A stretch of 33,550 nucleotides of DNA from SHLQ01 sp964441145 (GTDB taxonomy: Bacteria > Actinomycetota > Acidimicrobiia > Acidimicrobiales > SHLQ01), in assembly GCA_964441145.1 (NCBI GenBank), contig CAYTUB010000025.1, positions 1-33,550 on the forward strand, read 5' to 3'. The position numbers and the translations under genes are program-made. Numbering within the stretch: the first letter of the stretch is position 1; each line of letters opens with the position of its first letter. This document shows, one piece after another, positions 1-8,718 of the stretch. The notes under the pieces were generated by a model. That model did not search any database. It saw only the letters and a list, made by a program, of their open reading frames with translations, and was not told the origin of the DNA.

Positions 1-50
1 ACCACAGATTTTCTGACATAAGCGAAAGCGCTAGGCCGAACGCGCCATGG

Positions 51-1733
51 TCATTGCGCGACGAGAGGCAACGATTCAGGGGCACTGGTGTCGCCGGTTG
101 CCACATAGCGGATGAGGTCGTTGGGGAAGGCGGCTTCGTATTCGAAGGCGCCGAGGGTTGTGTCGACTTCGTAGCCGTCAAAGGTGGGAGCAGGCATGCG
201 CCTATCGGCGATCCATACGAAGGAGTCAACGGCTTGTTCGCTCAGCAGCTGGGCCAGAACGGGTTGCATTCGTGGGTCCTCGACAGTGAGCCAACGCTGA
301 TCTTGTGAGAAGTCGCTCATCTCTCTGGCCGTGTAGCCGCTGGCCCATACAACGACATCGTCACCGGCAAGCTCGACGACTTGTTGGCCATCGTCGGCGA
401 TCCAATGAGAACGTCGAACCGTCCACACCGAGCCCGAGAGGGTCACGAGCAGGCTGGCGACGACCACCATGGTGAGTGTGGGTTTGGAAACTCGTCGAAG
501 ACCCTCGATCCCGAGAACGGTGAGCACGAGTGCGGTGGGCAATAGGTAGCGGCTGCCCCACTGAACTGCGCTGCCGTCGACGAACGCTGTCGCAAAGACA
601 ATGGGCACCGGCCCAACCGAAAGCGCAAGCAACGTCCAACGTCGGTCGGCAATGCCTGCGGCCATGCCAAAGATCGCGGCTGGCGCCGCGATCAACATCC
701 CGGGAATCCAGCCGGGTTTCAGGAGCGGAATGCCAATCAGCCAGACCGCCCAGGTGGCAATCATCGCCTTTCGTGCAAGGCCGGGGTCGACACTTTGATC
801 CGTGAAGAAGAGCCAGCGAGCAAAGGCTGCCGCGCTAGCGACAAGAATCGCCCCCATGGCGATCGCGAGGGGCTCGGTTGATCCAATGGGAGCGAATAGC
901 CAGGTAGCCGACGACGTGATTCTCTCCGTCAGCAAAGAGCCGGTTCGTTCGAGCGTTTCGAATCCGCGGTCAGAACGCGCCCCGGCTCCGCCGATGAGTG
1001 CCTGTTCGACAAGGCCATAGCCAAGGAAGGGGATCGCAAAGCCGATCGTGAAGCCAACGCCGCGTTTCAACATGTCGATGATCTGTCGCCGATACAACAG
1101 CATCGCTCCAAGGGTGACGCCCGCTCCGAAGGCATAGACCAGCGCTTCTTGACGCATCGTGGCGGCGATTCCAAACAGCGCTCCAGCGAGCACGGCAGGA
1201 GGAAGTCGTTCCTTTTTCAGGGAGTCATAGAGCAAGACAATGCCGGCCCCCATGAGCGCCATGCCCCAGGTGTGCTCCCAAAAGTCGAGCGCATAGATGG
1301 CGGCGGGCGAGGCGAGTCCGACGACCAACATCGCCAGGGTGCCGTCGCTCGATGGGTTGATGCGGCGGGCGAGTGCACCTGCGACGGCAACGGTTGCGAG
1401 GGCGCCAAGGATCGGAATTAGCAGAATGCCCCGAGGCCCGAAGGCGCTCCACAATGGAACGGCGGGCACCAAAGTCGTGATCGAGGTCGAGTTGATCCAC
1501 ACGCCAGTGGCTGTTTGGCGCGAGTTGCGAAGCGGAAAGAATGCCCCATCGGGATCTGCGTCCTCGAACCAATAGCCAAGATCTGGGTTGAGATTTCCTG
1601 CATCTGCCATTGCGGCGACGCTCGCTGTCTTGCCGCCGACATCGTTTGACAGGTGGCCGAGCGGGTCGAGCAACGCTGCTCCCACGGCGTAAACAAAAAG
1701 GATCAAGCTAAGGATCGCAACACGCCGAGACAT
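51..1733 (-). CDS. GT-C-like polytopic membrane glycosyltransferase (paralogue A)
   Basis: 560-aa hydrophobic protein with roughly ten or more membrane segments. It starts with one N-terminal helix followed by an extracytoplasmic loop that holds HLSNDVGGKTASV (residues 27-39), an Asp-rich stretch and WINSTS. Further in are DFWEHTWG and ATMRQEALVY. An acidic residue in the first outer loop followed by many helices is the layout of GT-C enzymes, which move sugars from polyprenyl-phosphate donors on the outer membrane face. No named GT-C family is certain and the substrate is unknown. It is clearly paralogous to the protein at 13303-15006, sharing all of these motifs. The ATG at 1733 is the natural start. 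Function is inferred from topology and motifs. It could instead be a non-enzymatic GT-C relative. Confidence 0.75.
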   Translation of the reverse strand: MSRRVAILSLILFVYAVGAALLDPLGHLSNDVGGKTASVAAMADAGNLNPDLGYWFEDADPDGAFFPLRNSRQTATGVWINSTSITTLVPAVPLWSAFGPRGILLIPILGALATVAVAGALARRINPSSDGTLAMLVVGLASPAAIYALDFWEHTWGMALMGAGIVLLYDSLKKERLPPAVLAGALFGIAATMRQEALVYAFGAGVTLGAMLLYRRQIIDMLKRGVGFTIGFAIPFLGYGLVEQALIGGAGARSDRGFETLERTGSLLTERITSSATWLFAPIGSTEPLAIAMGAILVASAAAFARWLFFTDQSVDPGLARKAMIATWAVWLIGIPLLKPGWIPGMLIAAPAAIFGMAAGIADRRWTLLALSVGPVPIVFATAFVDGSAVQWGSRYLLPTALVLTVLGIEGLRRVSKPTLTMVVVASLLVTLSGSVWTVRRSHWIADDGQQVVELAGDDVVVWASGYTAREMSDFSQDQRWLTVEDPRMQPVLAQLLSEQAVDSFVWIADRRMPAPTFDGYEVDTTLGAFEYEAAFPNDLIRYVATGDTSAPESLPLVAQ

Positions 1734-1791
1734 CTATAGATGATCGGCGAAAGTAGCTAATTTCTGAGTGGCAGCTGCGGATCTCGCTCGT

Positions 1792-1941
1792 TTAGAAGAG
1801 GTCTCGGAGTGCGTTCCATGCGCCGAGAATCAGCATTGGGCCCACAAAGGCGGATACGCCGATGACCAAAAGAACGAACCATGGTGCTTCGTGCCACTCA
1901 TCGCGGAGCGCCTCGAACCTTCGGTTTCGCTTGTTACCCAC
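1792..1941 (-). CDS. Small single-helix membrane protein, 49 aa
   Basis: A short minus-strand frame starts at GTG 1941 and ends at TAA 1792-1794. An in-frame TAG lies immediately upstream, so GTG is the first possible start. The product has a charged N-terminus (GNKRNRRFEALRDEWHEAP), then a hydrophobic segment of about 21 residues (WFVLLVIGVSAFVG and onward), then AWNALRDLF at the end. A basic, amphipathic lead into one helix is typical of a real small membrane protein and unlikely by chance. It lies upstream of the GT-C gene on the same strand. No family is recognised and no strong ribosome-binding site is seen. The opposite-strand frame here has no protein-like character. Confidence 0.55.
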   Translation of the reverse strand: MGNKRNRRFEALRDEWHEAPWFVLLVIGVSAFVGPMLILGAWNALRDLF

Positions 1942-2110
1942 CTAGGTAGTGTGACATATCCACCGTTGATCGCCGCTCTCCGCCCAGTTCCCACAAGGGT
2001 CGTGCGATCAACAACATCGTGAGCGACGTGCTGTTGATCCAGCCGCCTTCTGAGGTTCATGTGCACTTGCCGTTCGGTTGCCGCGTGCGCCTCCGGTAGG
2101 GCATCGACCG

Positions 2111-2116
2111 TAGGGT
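2111..2116 (+). promoter_or_regulatory. TAGGGT -10 element, probably for a leaderless transcript
   Basis: TAGGGT fits the actinobacterial TANNNT -10 pattern and lies 6 nt before GTG 2123, an in-frame alternative start of the glycosylase gene. No Shine-Dalgarno sequence is present. Leaderless initiation is inferred. Confidence 0.35.
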
Positions 2117-3019
2117 GTGGTCGTGTCCTCGCAACGCATCGAGATCCCGCAATGGCTCAACATGGCATCCACAGTGCGCGGATCGAAGATGCCGATCATG
2201 GTCGGCCCAACCGAGACCCGATGGAACACTCGAACTCCCGATGGACTGGGAACGCTGCATCTCGAACGTTGTAGCGACACCGCCGTTAACGCCGAGGCTT
2301 GGGGACCCGGTGCTGACTGGTTGATGAACCAGGCACCACGATTGCTCGGCGCGGGCGACGACGTCTCGGGGTTTACGCCGCCCCCAGGGCACCTGGCAGA
2401 CATTTGGAAACAACAACCGTTCCTGCTTGGCCGCACCGACCGACTTTGGGACTCGCTAATCGGGGGAGTCTTTGGCCAAAAGGTGCAAGTGCGAAACGCG
2501 GTCAAAGCCCGCCGCCTACTAGCTAAACGCTTCGGCGACCCCGCTCCTGGCCCCCAGGGTGGTTGGGTTCTTCCCTCGCCAGAGCGAACGGCCGAGCTTG
2601 GGTATAGCGATTTTCATCCGCTTGGCGTGGAGCGCAAGCGCGCCGAGATTCTGTTGCGTGTCGCGCGAGAAATGTCGCGCCTCACCGATTTGGAGAAACG
2701 GACCGCTGTTCAAGTGCAGGCTCGGCTCCAGAGAATCCGTGGCATCGGCCCCTGGACGGCGGCGATGGTGACCGCCACAGCGCTCGGCGACGCTGATGCC
2801 GTGCCGGTCGGCGACTTCCATCTGCCAAACACCGTCGCTTGGCACCTCGCGGGTGAAGAACGCGGCAATGATGAGCGCATGCTTGAACTCCTGGCACCCT
2901 ACGAGGGACATCGTTGGCGCGTATTGCGTCTCGCGAAGTCGGCAGGATCGGCACCAAAACGCGGACCTCGCCTATCACTCACCGGCGACGGCCTACACAA
3001 GGAAAGGGCCGCCAGGTGA
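2117..3019 (+). CDS. HhH-GPD DNA glycosylase (AlkA / 3-methyladenine glycosylase II type)
   Basis: 300-aa base-excision repair enzyme that would remove alkylated or otherwise damaged bases from DNA. The helix-hairpin-helix is LQRIRGIGPWTAAMV (residues 204-218), followed by the GPD region DADAVPVGDFHLPN with Asp233 in the catalytic position. No Cys cluster for an iron-sulfur centre follows, so it resembles AlkA rather than MutY or Nth. The N-terminal 100 residues match the extra domain seen in AlkA-like proteins. The GTG at 2117 is the longest start. GTG 2123 sits better relative to the TAGGGT hexamer. The 3' end overlaps the next gene by 4 bases (GTGA), so the two are probably co-transcribed. 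Family assignment is firm, base specificity unknown. Confidence 0.85.
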   Translation: MVVSSQRIEIPQWLNMASTVRGSKMPIMVGPTETRWNTRTPDGLGTLHLERCSDTAVNAEAWGPGADWLMNQAPRLLGAGDDVSGFTPPPGHLADIWKQQPFLLGRTDRLWDSLIGGVFGQKVQVRNAVKARRLLAKRFGDPAPGPQGGWVLPSPERTAELGYSDFHPLGVERKRAEILLRVAREMSRLTDLEKRTAVQVQARLQRIRGIGPWTAAMVTATALGDADAVPVGDFHLPNTVAWHLAGEERGNDERMLELLAPYEGHRWRVLRLAKSAGSAPKRGPRLSLTGDGLHKERAAR

Positions 3020-3864
3020 CAGCGTTTACATCAGTGCGAATCGACGGTGCCCTTCACGATCCGGCCACCGCATCGATTCCCGTCTCCGACATTGGATTCA
3101 TCCGCGGGTACGGAGTCTTCGAGGTCATTCGCGGACTCAATGGCGGCTGCGTTCGGATGCAGCCGCATGTCGAACGACTAAAGCGAAGTGCCGGAATGCT
3201 CGGCATTGATCTGCCACCGGACGACCAGATCACCGATTGGTGCATCCACGCCGCAGGTATGCACGACGACTGTTTGATTCGTGTTCTTGTGAGCGCAGGC
3301 GATGACCCCTTTGAGGGGACAACCCGAGTGGTCGTGACCTCCGAGCCCGCCCCAAAGCAGGCGACCGAACTCACGCTTCTTCCCGTTGACGCACCGTGGC
3401 ATTCCGACAGCGCAGACTGGGAACTTCGAGGCGCGAAGACCATGTCGTACGCCAACAACTTCGGAGCGATCCGTCGGGCGAAGCTTGCGGAATGTAGCGA
3501 CGCGCTGCTCATCGGGCGCAGGGGTCATGTCCTCGAAGGGCCGACGTTCACTGTTGGCTGGGTCGTGGAACAAGAGGGAACCGTGACCTATGAGACACCG
3601 GCGATGACGCTCGGCATTCTCGATTCGATTACCCGCCAACTCGCGTTCGACGCTGCCGCCGAAGCTGGGCTGGCCATCCGTGAAGTCGAGGCGACGTTGA
3701 GCGATCTGGACCGGGCGGTTGAGTTCTTTGCGCTGTCGACCCTTCGTGACGCCATAGTGGTCACCGCAGTCGGAGAGCGACGCTTCGAACCGGGGCCTCA
3801 CACGGCCAGATTGCGCGACGCCATGGCCGCGCTCACCGCACGCGAATTAGGTCTGTCGCTCTAA
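3016..3864 (+). CDS. Class IV PLP-dependent aminotransferase / aminodeoxychorismate lyase family
   Basis: 282-aa protein of the fold shared by branched-chain aminotransferase (IlvE), D-amino-acid transaminase and 4-amino-4-deoxychorismate lyase (PabC). Visible motifs are SDIGFIRGYGVFEVIR (residues 24-39), HVERLKRSAG with the conserved His and Arg (51-60), GAKTMSYANN with the PLP-binding Lys141, and LEGPTFTVGWV (173-183). The start is GTG 3016, in a GTGA overlap with the glycosylase stop; upstream in-frame starts would run deep into that gene. Length fits the family. I cannot decide between PabC-type folate synthesis and aminotransferase activity, as no folate or branched-chain genes are adjacent. 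Confidence 0.85.
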   Translation: MTAFTSVRIDGALHDPATASIPVSDIGFIRGYGVFEVIRGLNGGCVRMQPHVERLKRSAGMLGIDLPPDDQITDWCIHAAGMHDDCLIRVLVSAGDDPFEGTTRVVVTSEPAPKQATELTLLPVDAPWHSDSADWELRGAKTMSYANNFGAIRRAKLAECSDALLIGRRGHVLEGPTFTVGWVVEQEGTVTYETPAMTLGILDSITRQLAFDAAAEAGLAIREVEATLSDLDRAVEFFALSTLRDAIVVTAVGERRFEPGPHTARLRDAMAALTARELGLSL

Positions 3865-3900
3865 CAGCCAACCGGTTGGGGTGCCGTGAGCCGACCTGGG

Positions 3901-3906
3901 TACGCT
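3901..3906 (+). promoter_or_regulatory. TACGCT -10 element upstream of the 89-aa gene
   Basis: TACGCT lies 9 nt before ATG 3916 and has a possible TTGGGG -35 at 3876-3881 with 19-nt spacing. The same hexamer, similarly placed, precedes the decarboxylase gene at 11893. Confidence 0.4.
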
Positions 3907-3915
3907 GAAGAACAC

Positions 3916-4185
3916 ATGGACGAACGACCAGCCCCCTCCCCAGAAAAGCTTCGCAACCAGTTCAAGGACTGGGAAAGTGGCGATGAGCTTCCCGGTCGCA
4001 CCCTGGCCTATCTCAAGACGGGCTTCCTTCCCGAGGTTCTCGCTGAACTCGAGCCAAGCGATGCCCTCGGCGAGATACAAACGGTGTGGGAACAGTGGGA
4101 ACGCGGCATCACCGAGCCCGAGGATGTCTTGGACGTGCTCAAAGCGCAAGGCCTAGGCGACATCCTCAAAGAACTCGCCTCTTGA
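3916..4185 (+). CDS. Small conserved hypothetical acidic protein, 89 aa
   Basis: Soluble 89-aa protein beginning MDERPAPSPEKLRNQFKDWE and ending GLGDILKELAS. It is predicted to be mostly helical, with no membrane segment or Cys and no motif I recognise. I chose ATG 3916 over an upstream in-frame GTG (3886) because a TACGCT -10-like element ends 9 nt before it, which suggests a leaderless message. Its stop overlaps the TTG start of the Nudix gene by 4 bases (TTGA), so the two are translationally coupled and may work together. Function unknown. Confidence 0.7.
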   Translation: MDERPAPSPEKLRNQFKDWESGDELPGRTLAYLKTGFLPEVLAELEPSDALGEIQTVWEQWERGITEPEDVLDVLKAQGLGDILKELAS

Positions 4186-4877
4186 GCGAACCCGCTCGGC
4201 GAGGCGGCGACCAAGTCATCCCGCGCCCGGAGGATTGGCGACTGGGTGGGCCACCGGCCTGGGCGGGCGTATCTCCGGACGACCTCGCCGACTTCGATAG
4301 AGCATGCGCGCTGCTGAGTGAGCGGCGCTCGTCTGATGTCATCCGGGGGCCACTCGTGCGACGTCCCACGAGCAAAGGAAGAGACTCTGCGGTTCTCGTT
4401 GCCCTCTACCCAGGTGACCTGGGTGCCACGCTGATCCTCACCAAACGTCCATTGCATATGCGCAAGCACGCGGGCGAAATCGCCTTCCCCGGCGGATCTG
4501 TTGACGCGGAGGATGGCTCGCTGTGGGAAACCGCCCTCCGGGAGGCAAACGAAGAGATCAATCTCGATCCAACGCTTGCGGCCTACGTCGGTGAACTCGA
4601 CCGGTTTGTCACCGGGGCGAGCTATTCATTGGTGCAACCCATCGTCGCGAGGCTAGATAGTCGGCCCGAGCTGTCAGCGTCTCCTGACGAAGTGGACTCG
4701 GTCATCGAAGTGCCGCTCGTAGAACTGATCGAAGAAGGCGTCTACCGGCACGAACAATGGCGCCTCGACGGCCCGTGGGTATCGATTCACTTCTTTGAGC
4801 TGACGGGTGAGACCGTCTGGGGCGCGACCGCCCTCATGATCTACAACCTGATCGAAGTGCTGACAGAAGGCGGGTAA
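4182..4877 (+). CDS. Nudix hydrolase, coenzyme A pyrophosphatase (NudL-like) type
   Basis: 231-aa Nudix protein. The CoA-pyrophosphatase signature LTKRPLHMRKHAGEIAFPGG (residues 86-105) matches the UPF0035 pattern that precedes the Nudix box in enzymes splitting CoA or acyl-CoA into phosphopantetheine and 3',5'-ADP. The box itself continues to ALREANEEINL, supplying the REXXEE metal-binding glutamates, with Asn where the box usually has Gly. The start is inferred as TTG 4182, overlapping the previous stop by 4 bases; no ATG or GTG lies between there and the conserved domain, and earlier in-frame starts sit inside the upstream gene. Family is firm, exact substrate inferred. Confidence 0.85.
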   Translation: MSEPARRGGDQVIPRPEDWRLGGPPAWAGVSPDDLADFDRACALLSERRSSDVIRGPLVRRPTSKGRDSAVLVALYPGDLGATLILTKRPLHMRKHAGEIAFPGGSVDAEDGSLWETALREANEEINLDPTLAAYVGELDRFVTGASYSLVQPIVARLDSRPELSASPDEVDSVIEVPLVELIEEGVYRHEQWRLDGPWVSIHFFELTGETVWGATALMIYNLIEVLTEGG

Positions 4878-4937
4878 CGCAACTCGGAGCGGGCCGCTGG
4901 TGCTTGAATTTTCACGGTTTCTGCCGATGGAAACAGT

Positions 4938-6245
4938 GTGTTGCAACGGAATTCTCGTTGGCTATTTGTCCTCGGTGTAATCGGGCTCGTCGCCCTGTTC
5001 ACCGTCGCGCACGCAACTCGGCTTGCGCCGACCCCGTATAACCCGATCGGGACGAGCCGGTTTCCGTGGACGCTGGTCTTCACCGGGACGTTCATCACCG
5101 CGGCATACGGCGTTGGATTGCCCGATCTTCCTCGCTCCCGGCTCGGAGCAGTCGGACTCGGAATGGCTGCGTTTACGGTTGCAACAACGGCGGTGGCGCT
5201 GCTCCAGACAGTGTTTGGTTCGGCGTTGCTTCCTCGTGCGGTGATCCTGGGAGTCGGTCTCACGATCGTGCCGTGGTCCGTCTTGGTCTGGAATCTCACC
5301 GCAGATGTTGCGCTTCGACAGGTGCAACGGCTGGCTTTTGTTGGTCGTACTGAGGACGCGTCAGCGCTCACCGCTGAGCTTGAGCTTCGTGCCGACACCC
5401 CCGCCGAGATCATGAGTGTGCTGTCGGTCGAAGAGGCAGCAAGTCACGGCAAGCTCGTCGAGGCAGCGACGGAAACTGGCGCGGACGTCATCGTGATGAG
5501 CCTCGCTGCCCAGGACGAACCCCGGATCGTGGCCCAAGCAGCTCAGCTGCATGCCGAGGGCATGCGGGTCAGGACGATCTCGCTCTTCACCGAGGAGTAC
5601 TTGGGCAAGCTCCCCGTCGGAGAGCTCGAGCGAGTCGCTTTGCTATTTGATGTCGGAGAGCTTCACCGCATTCGATACCAACGCGCCAAACGAGTGGTGG
5701 ACGTCGTCTTTGGCGTTCTCGCACTGCCGGTACTGGCCGCTGTTGGCTTCCCCGTGTTGGTGGCGAACTTCTTCACGAGCCGCGGGCCGCTGTTCTTCCA
5801 ACAAGAGCGTGTCGGGCGCGACGGTGAAGAGTTCACGATCTACAAGTTCCGCTCGATGAATGTCGGGGGAGAGAGTACCTGGACGGTAGAGGACGACGAC
5901 AGAATCACCCTTGCGGGTCGACTTCTTCGCCCGACCCACTTGGACGAGCTTCCCCAACTGCTCAACATTTTGCGTGGTGACCTCTCGCTCGTAGGCCCCC
6001 GTCCCGAGCAAACCGCCTACGTCGAGGAACTGCGTGAGAAGGTTCCTTTCTACGACGTTCGTCACCTTGTACGCCCAGGTCTCACCGGTTGGGCGCAAGT
6101 CCGCTACGCCTACGGTTCCGACACCAACGACGCGCTCGAGAAGCTGCAGTACGACTTGTACTACCTTCGCCGCCAATCCATCGCGACCGACTTGTCCATT
6201 ATCGTCCGCACGATTCGGTCGGTACTTCGGGGGAGTGGCCGGTGA
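4938..6245 (+). CDS. Polyprenyl-phosphate sugar-1-phosphate transferase (bacterial sugar transferase, WcaJ/ExoY type)
   Basis: 435-aa membrane enzyme that would start repeat-unit synthesis by moving a sugar-1-phosphate from a nucleotide sugar onto undecaprenyl phosphate. Four N-terminal hydrophobic segments (about 7-25, 44-60, 70-95, 100-119) lead into a Rossmann-like domain (130-245). Then comes the catalytic membrane re-entrant part with YKFRSM (302-307), LDELPQLLNILRGDLSLVGPRPE (335-357) and RPGLTGWAQV (379-388). This is the first gene of the polysaccharide cluster. It lies 60 nt after the Nudix gene, and the next gene starts on its stop. GTG 4938 is used as the start, with no strong ribosome-binding site. 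Family is firm, sugar unknown. Confidence 0.9.
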   Translation: MLQRNSRWLFVLGVIGLVALFTVAHATRLAPTPYNPIGTSRFPWTLVFTGTFITAAYGVGLPDLPRSRLGAVGLGMAAFTVATTAVALLQTVFGSALLPRAVILGVGLTIVPWSVLVWNLTADVALRQVQRLAFVGRTEDASALTAELELRADTPAEIMSVLSVEEAASHGKLVEAATETGADVIVMSLAAQDEPRIVAQAAQLHAEGMRVRTISLFTEEYLGKLPVGELERVALLFDVGELHRIRYQRAKRVVDVVFGVLALPVLAAVGFPVLVANFFTSRGPLFFQQERVGRDGEEFTIYKFRSMNVGGESTWTVEDDDRITLAGRLLRPTHLDELPQLLNILRGDLSLVGPRPEQTAYVEELREKVPFYDVRHLVRPGLTGWAQVRYAYGSDTNDALEKLQYDLYYLRRQSIATDLSIIVRTIRSVLRGSGR

Positions 6246-7252
6246 TGACCACAGCACACACTCCGCTGGTCACCGTCGTTATCCCTGCCCGAAACGAGGG
6301 TGAAGCGATCCAAGACGCGCTTGGGAATGTCGCGGCCCAGACCTATCCACTCGACTGTGTCGAAGTTGTGGTCGTCGATGGTAATTCCACAGACCAAACA
6401 GCCGCGTTCGCCCAATCGGCGCTCGACGCATCGCCCTTCCGCCGGACCGGTGTTGTGCACAATCCGAAGGCATCGACCCCATCGAATTTGAACCTCGGAT
6501 TGGATTGGGCAGCAGGCGAAATTCTCGTCCGGGTCGATTCCCGGTCGATGATCCCACCGAACTACATCGAAACGTTGGTCGCTGTCCTGGCCGATCCGGC
6601 TGTCGCCGTCGCCGGGGGTTCACAAGTCGCCGTTGCTCGCTCAACGTCGATCAAAGATCGCGCGATCGCCCGAGCGCTGAACAACCGATACGCGATGGGT
6701 GGGTCGAGCTATAGGAAGCCAGGTGCAACAAGCGGTCCGGTAGACACCGTTTACCTGGGATCGTTCCGAACCGCACAGCTGCGAGAAGCTGGCGGCTGGA
6801 ACGAATCCTTTGCGACCAACCAAGACTTCGAGCTGAACCGACGGATGGCGAGCTACGGCCACGTGTGGTTCGAAGCAGGATTACCAGTCGGATACTTCGG
6901 CCGACAGACGCTGCGCGAAATCTGGCAGCAATACCATCGGTTTGGACGCTGGAAAGCTCGCTACTGGAGCGAGACCGGCGACCGGCCCCAACCCCGCCAG
7001 ATCGCACTTGTTGCCGTGCCGACGGTGGCCCTACCGCTGGTAGGAATCATGGGGCTTCGAAGCCCGAGGCTGATGGCCCTTGCCGCAGCCGTCGCGCCCT
7101 TGACCATCGATGCTGTCGGCGGTGAACGACCCGACGGACGCCCGGAGGTTCGTCTTCTCGCTGGTGTCGTCAACGCAATTGTTGGGCTTGCTTGGTGGAG
7201 TGGCGTTCTCTCGGGGACGGTTGCGGAAACCCGACCCTCCGAAGGTACGTGA
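6245..7252 (+). CDS. Family 2 glycosyltransferase (ExoA-like)
   Basis: 335-aa GT-A enzyme. The N-terminus PLVTVVIPARNEGE (residues 7-20) and VVVVDGNSTDQT (41-52) bind the nucleotide sugar. VRVDSRS (96-102) supplies the metal-binding Asp-X-Asp-like site, and GGWNESFATNQDFELNRR (183-200) carries the catalytic-base region. Hydrophobic stretches near the C-terminus suggest membrane anchoring. The pattern GGSSYRKPG resembles succinoglycan ExoA-type transferases. ATG 6245 shares one base with the sugar transferase stop; GTG 6242 is also in frame. It probably adds the second or a later sugar of the lipid-linked unit. Linkage and sugar cannot be read from sequence. Confidence 0.88.
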   Translation: MTTAHTPLVTVVIPARNEGEAIQDALGNVAAQTYPLDCVEVVVVDGNSTDQTAAFAQSALDASPFRRTGVVHNPKASTPSNLNLGLDWAAGEILVRVDSRSMIPPNYIETLVAVLADPAVAVAGGSQVAVARSTSIKDRAIARALNNRYAMGGSSYRKPGATSGPVDTVYLGSFRTAQLREAGGWNESFATNQDFELNRRMASYGHVWFEAGLPVGYFGRQTLREIWQQYHRFGRWKARYWSETGDRPQPRQIALVAVPTVALPLVGIMGLRSPRLMALAAAVAPLTIDAVGGERPDGRPEVRLLAGVVNAIVGLAWWSGVLSGTVAETRPSEGT

Positions 7253-7260
7253 GTGGCGCC

Positions 7261-8718
7261 ATGACCGATACAGCGTTGCCAGCCGCCGAAGGATCTCTAT
7301 CCGAATCCCCAAACGTGAGCTTTCGTAACTTGTTGGGAGACGGTGCCGCCTACGCGCTTGGCCCGATGTTGGCTCGTCTCCTGGGGTTCCTCACGCTGCC
7401 CTTCGTTGCCCGTTCATTAGGGTCGGAAAACTTTGGCACCCTGGAGCTCTACTCAAGCGTTGCCTCCGCGCTTGCAGCGCTGATTCTCCTTGGTCTCGAT
7501 TCCTCGACCCTGTCGGTCTACAAGGGGTCGGAGATCTCGACATCGCATCGATCCGCAGTCTTTTCATCGGCGCTATTTCTTGAGATCGTTGTCGCCGTCT
7601 TGGTAACCCTGGCAGTGATCGCGTTTCGCCATCCAATTAGCCGAGCATTGACCGGTGAACCGATGGATAGCTTGCTGCTGCTTCCGGTCGCTGGCTTCGT
7701 AATTGCCACCGGCATAGGAAACGTTGTTCGCTCCAGCCTGCGAGCCTCATCCAAACCCATGTTGTACCTCGCATCGAGTTCGGCAGCCGCGATTGGAACA
7801 ACCAGTGGAGTCGTTGTCGCCGTCGCGTTCTCAGCGACGCCAACCACTCTTCTTACGGCGCAGGCAGTCGGTCCGGCCATAGGCGCACTCGTAGGGCTAC
7901 TTGCCGCGAAGAAGCTGATCGCCTTCTGGCCACGCCGGGCTGTTCAGACCACGCTTCTCCGGCATGGGGCTCCGCAGGTGGCCTCCGTCTCAGCGATCGT
8001 CGTTGCAGATGTGCTCCACCGCTGGTGGCTTGTTCAAGTGAGCGGAACTGCGTCGGTCGGGGTGCTCGGGCTTGCCGTCCGGCTAGCCGTAGTAGTCATC
8101 TTTCTCTCGCTGGCAATGCAGACGGCGTGGTATCCCCGAGCCATCGATCTACACAACAGCATCGTCAAAAGGCCTACGGTCAAGAAAGACTCGATTCGAA
8201 TCGCTGTGCTGATGGGCTTGGCAGCTGTTGCGTTTGCAGCGATCACCCCCGAGGTCATACAGATAGTTGGGGCAGAAGAGTTCGCTGACTCACGAGCACC
8301 CGTTGGCTGGTTGATGGTCGCAGCTTTGGGCCTTGTGTGCTTTCACATTCTCATGCTCAGCAACGTCGTAGCGGAGTCCTTTGGGGCGCTCGGGATGGCA
8401 TCGTTGCTCGGTATAGGGCTCGGTCTTGTTTGCGCCGTCGCCATCGTTCCAACCTACGGAGTGACCGGCACAGCGTTCTCCATGGCGGTTGGGCAATGGC
8501 TGTCTGCAGGTGCTCTAGGAATGCTCAACAGGCGCCATGGCCGAGCCATCGTGGAGATGCGGCCGTTGGTGTTGCCGTTCGTATTTCCAGCTATTGCTGC
8601 GGTTCAGGTCACTGCCGATAGTCATTCACTTTTCATCCGTGCCCTATGGGTTGTCGCCGTTGCTCTTTGGAGTCTGTACTTCACTCTTGGGCAGCGGCGG
8701 AGTTTGGGTCGCTCATGA
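7261..8718 (+). CDS. Wzx-like oligosaccharide flippase (MOP/PST superfamily)
   Basis: 485-aa protein with about 12-14 hydrophobic segments. The N-terminus FRNLLGDGAAYALGPMLARL, followed by LGFLTLPFVARSLGSENFG and LYSSVASALAALILLG, is the classical entry of polysaccharide flippases that turn lipid-linked repeat units to the outer face. ATG 7261 follows the GT2 stop by 8 nt; a longer in-frame start at 7192 would run through the end of the GT2 gene and adds residues that do not look like flippase. It sits inside the transferase run, as expected for a Wzx/Wzy-type pathway. No Wzy polymerase is in this window unless one of the GT-C-like proteins serves that role. Confidence 0.85.
   Translation: MTDTALPAAEGSLSESPNVSFRNLLGDGAAYALGPMLARLLGFLTLPFVARSLGSENFGTLELYSSVASALAALILLGLDSSTLSVYKGSEISTSHRSAVFSSALFLEIVVAVLVTLAVIAFRHPISRALTGEPMDSLLLLPVAGFVIATGIGNVVRSSLRASSKPMLYLASSSAAAIGTTSGVVVAVAFSATPTTLLTAQAVGPAIGALVGLLAAKKLIAFWPRRAVQTTLLRHGAPQVASVSAIVVADVLHRWWLVQVSGTASVGVLGLAVRLAVVVIFLSLAMQTAWYPRAIDLHNSIVKRPTVKKDSIRIAVLMGLAAVAFAAITPEVIQIVGAEEFADSRAPVGWLMVAALGLVCFHILMLSNVVAESFGALGMASLLGIGLGLVCAVAIVPTYGVTGTAFSMAVGQWLSAGALGMLNRRHGRAIVEMRPLVLPFVFPAIAAVQVTADSHSLFIRALWVVAVALWSLYFTLGQRRSLGRS

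Noticed and set aside
1768..2022. 84-aa plus-strand frame between the first GT-C gene and the glycosylase gene
   Set aside because: It has no coherent hydrophobic or amphipathic pattern, while the minus strand of the same bases holds a plausible membrane protein.
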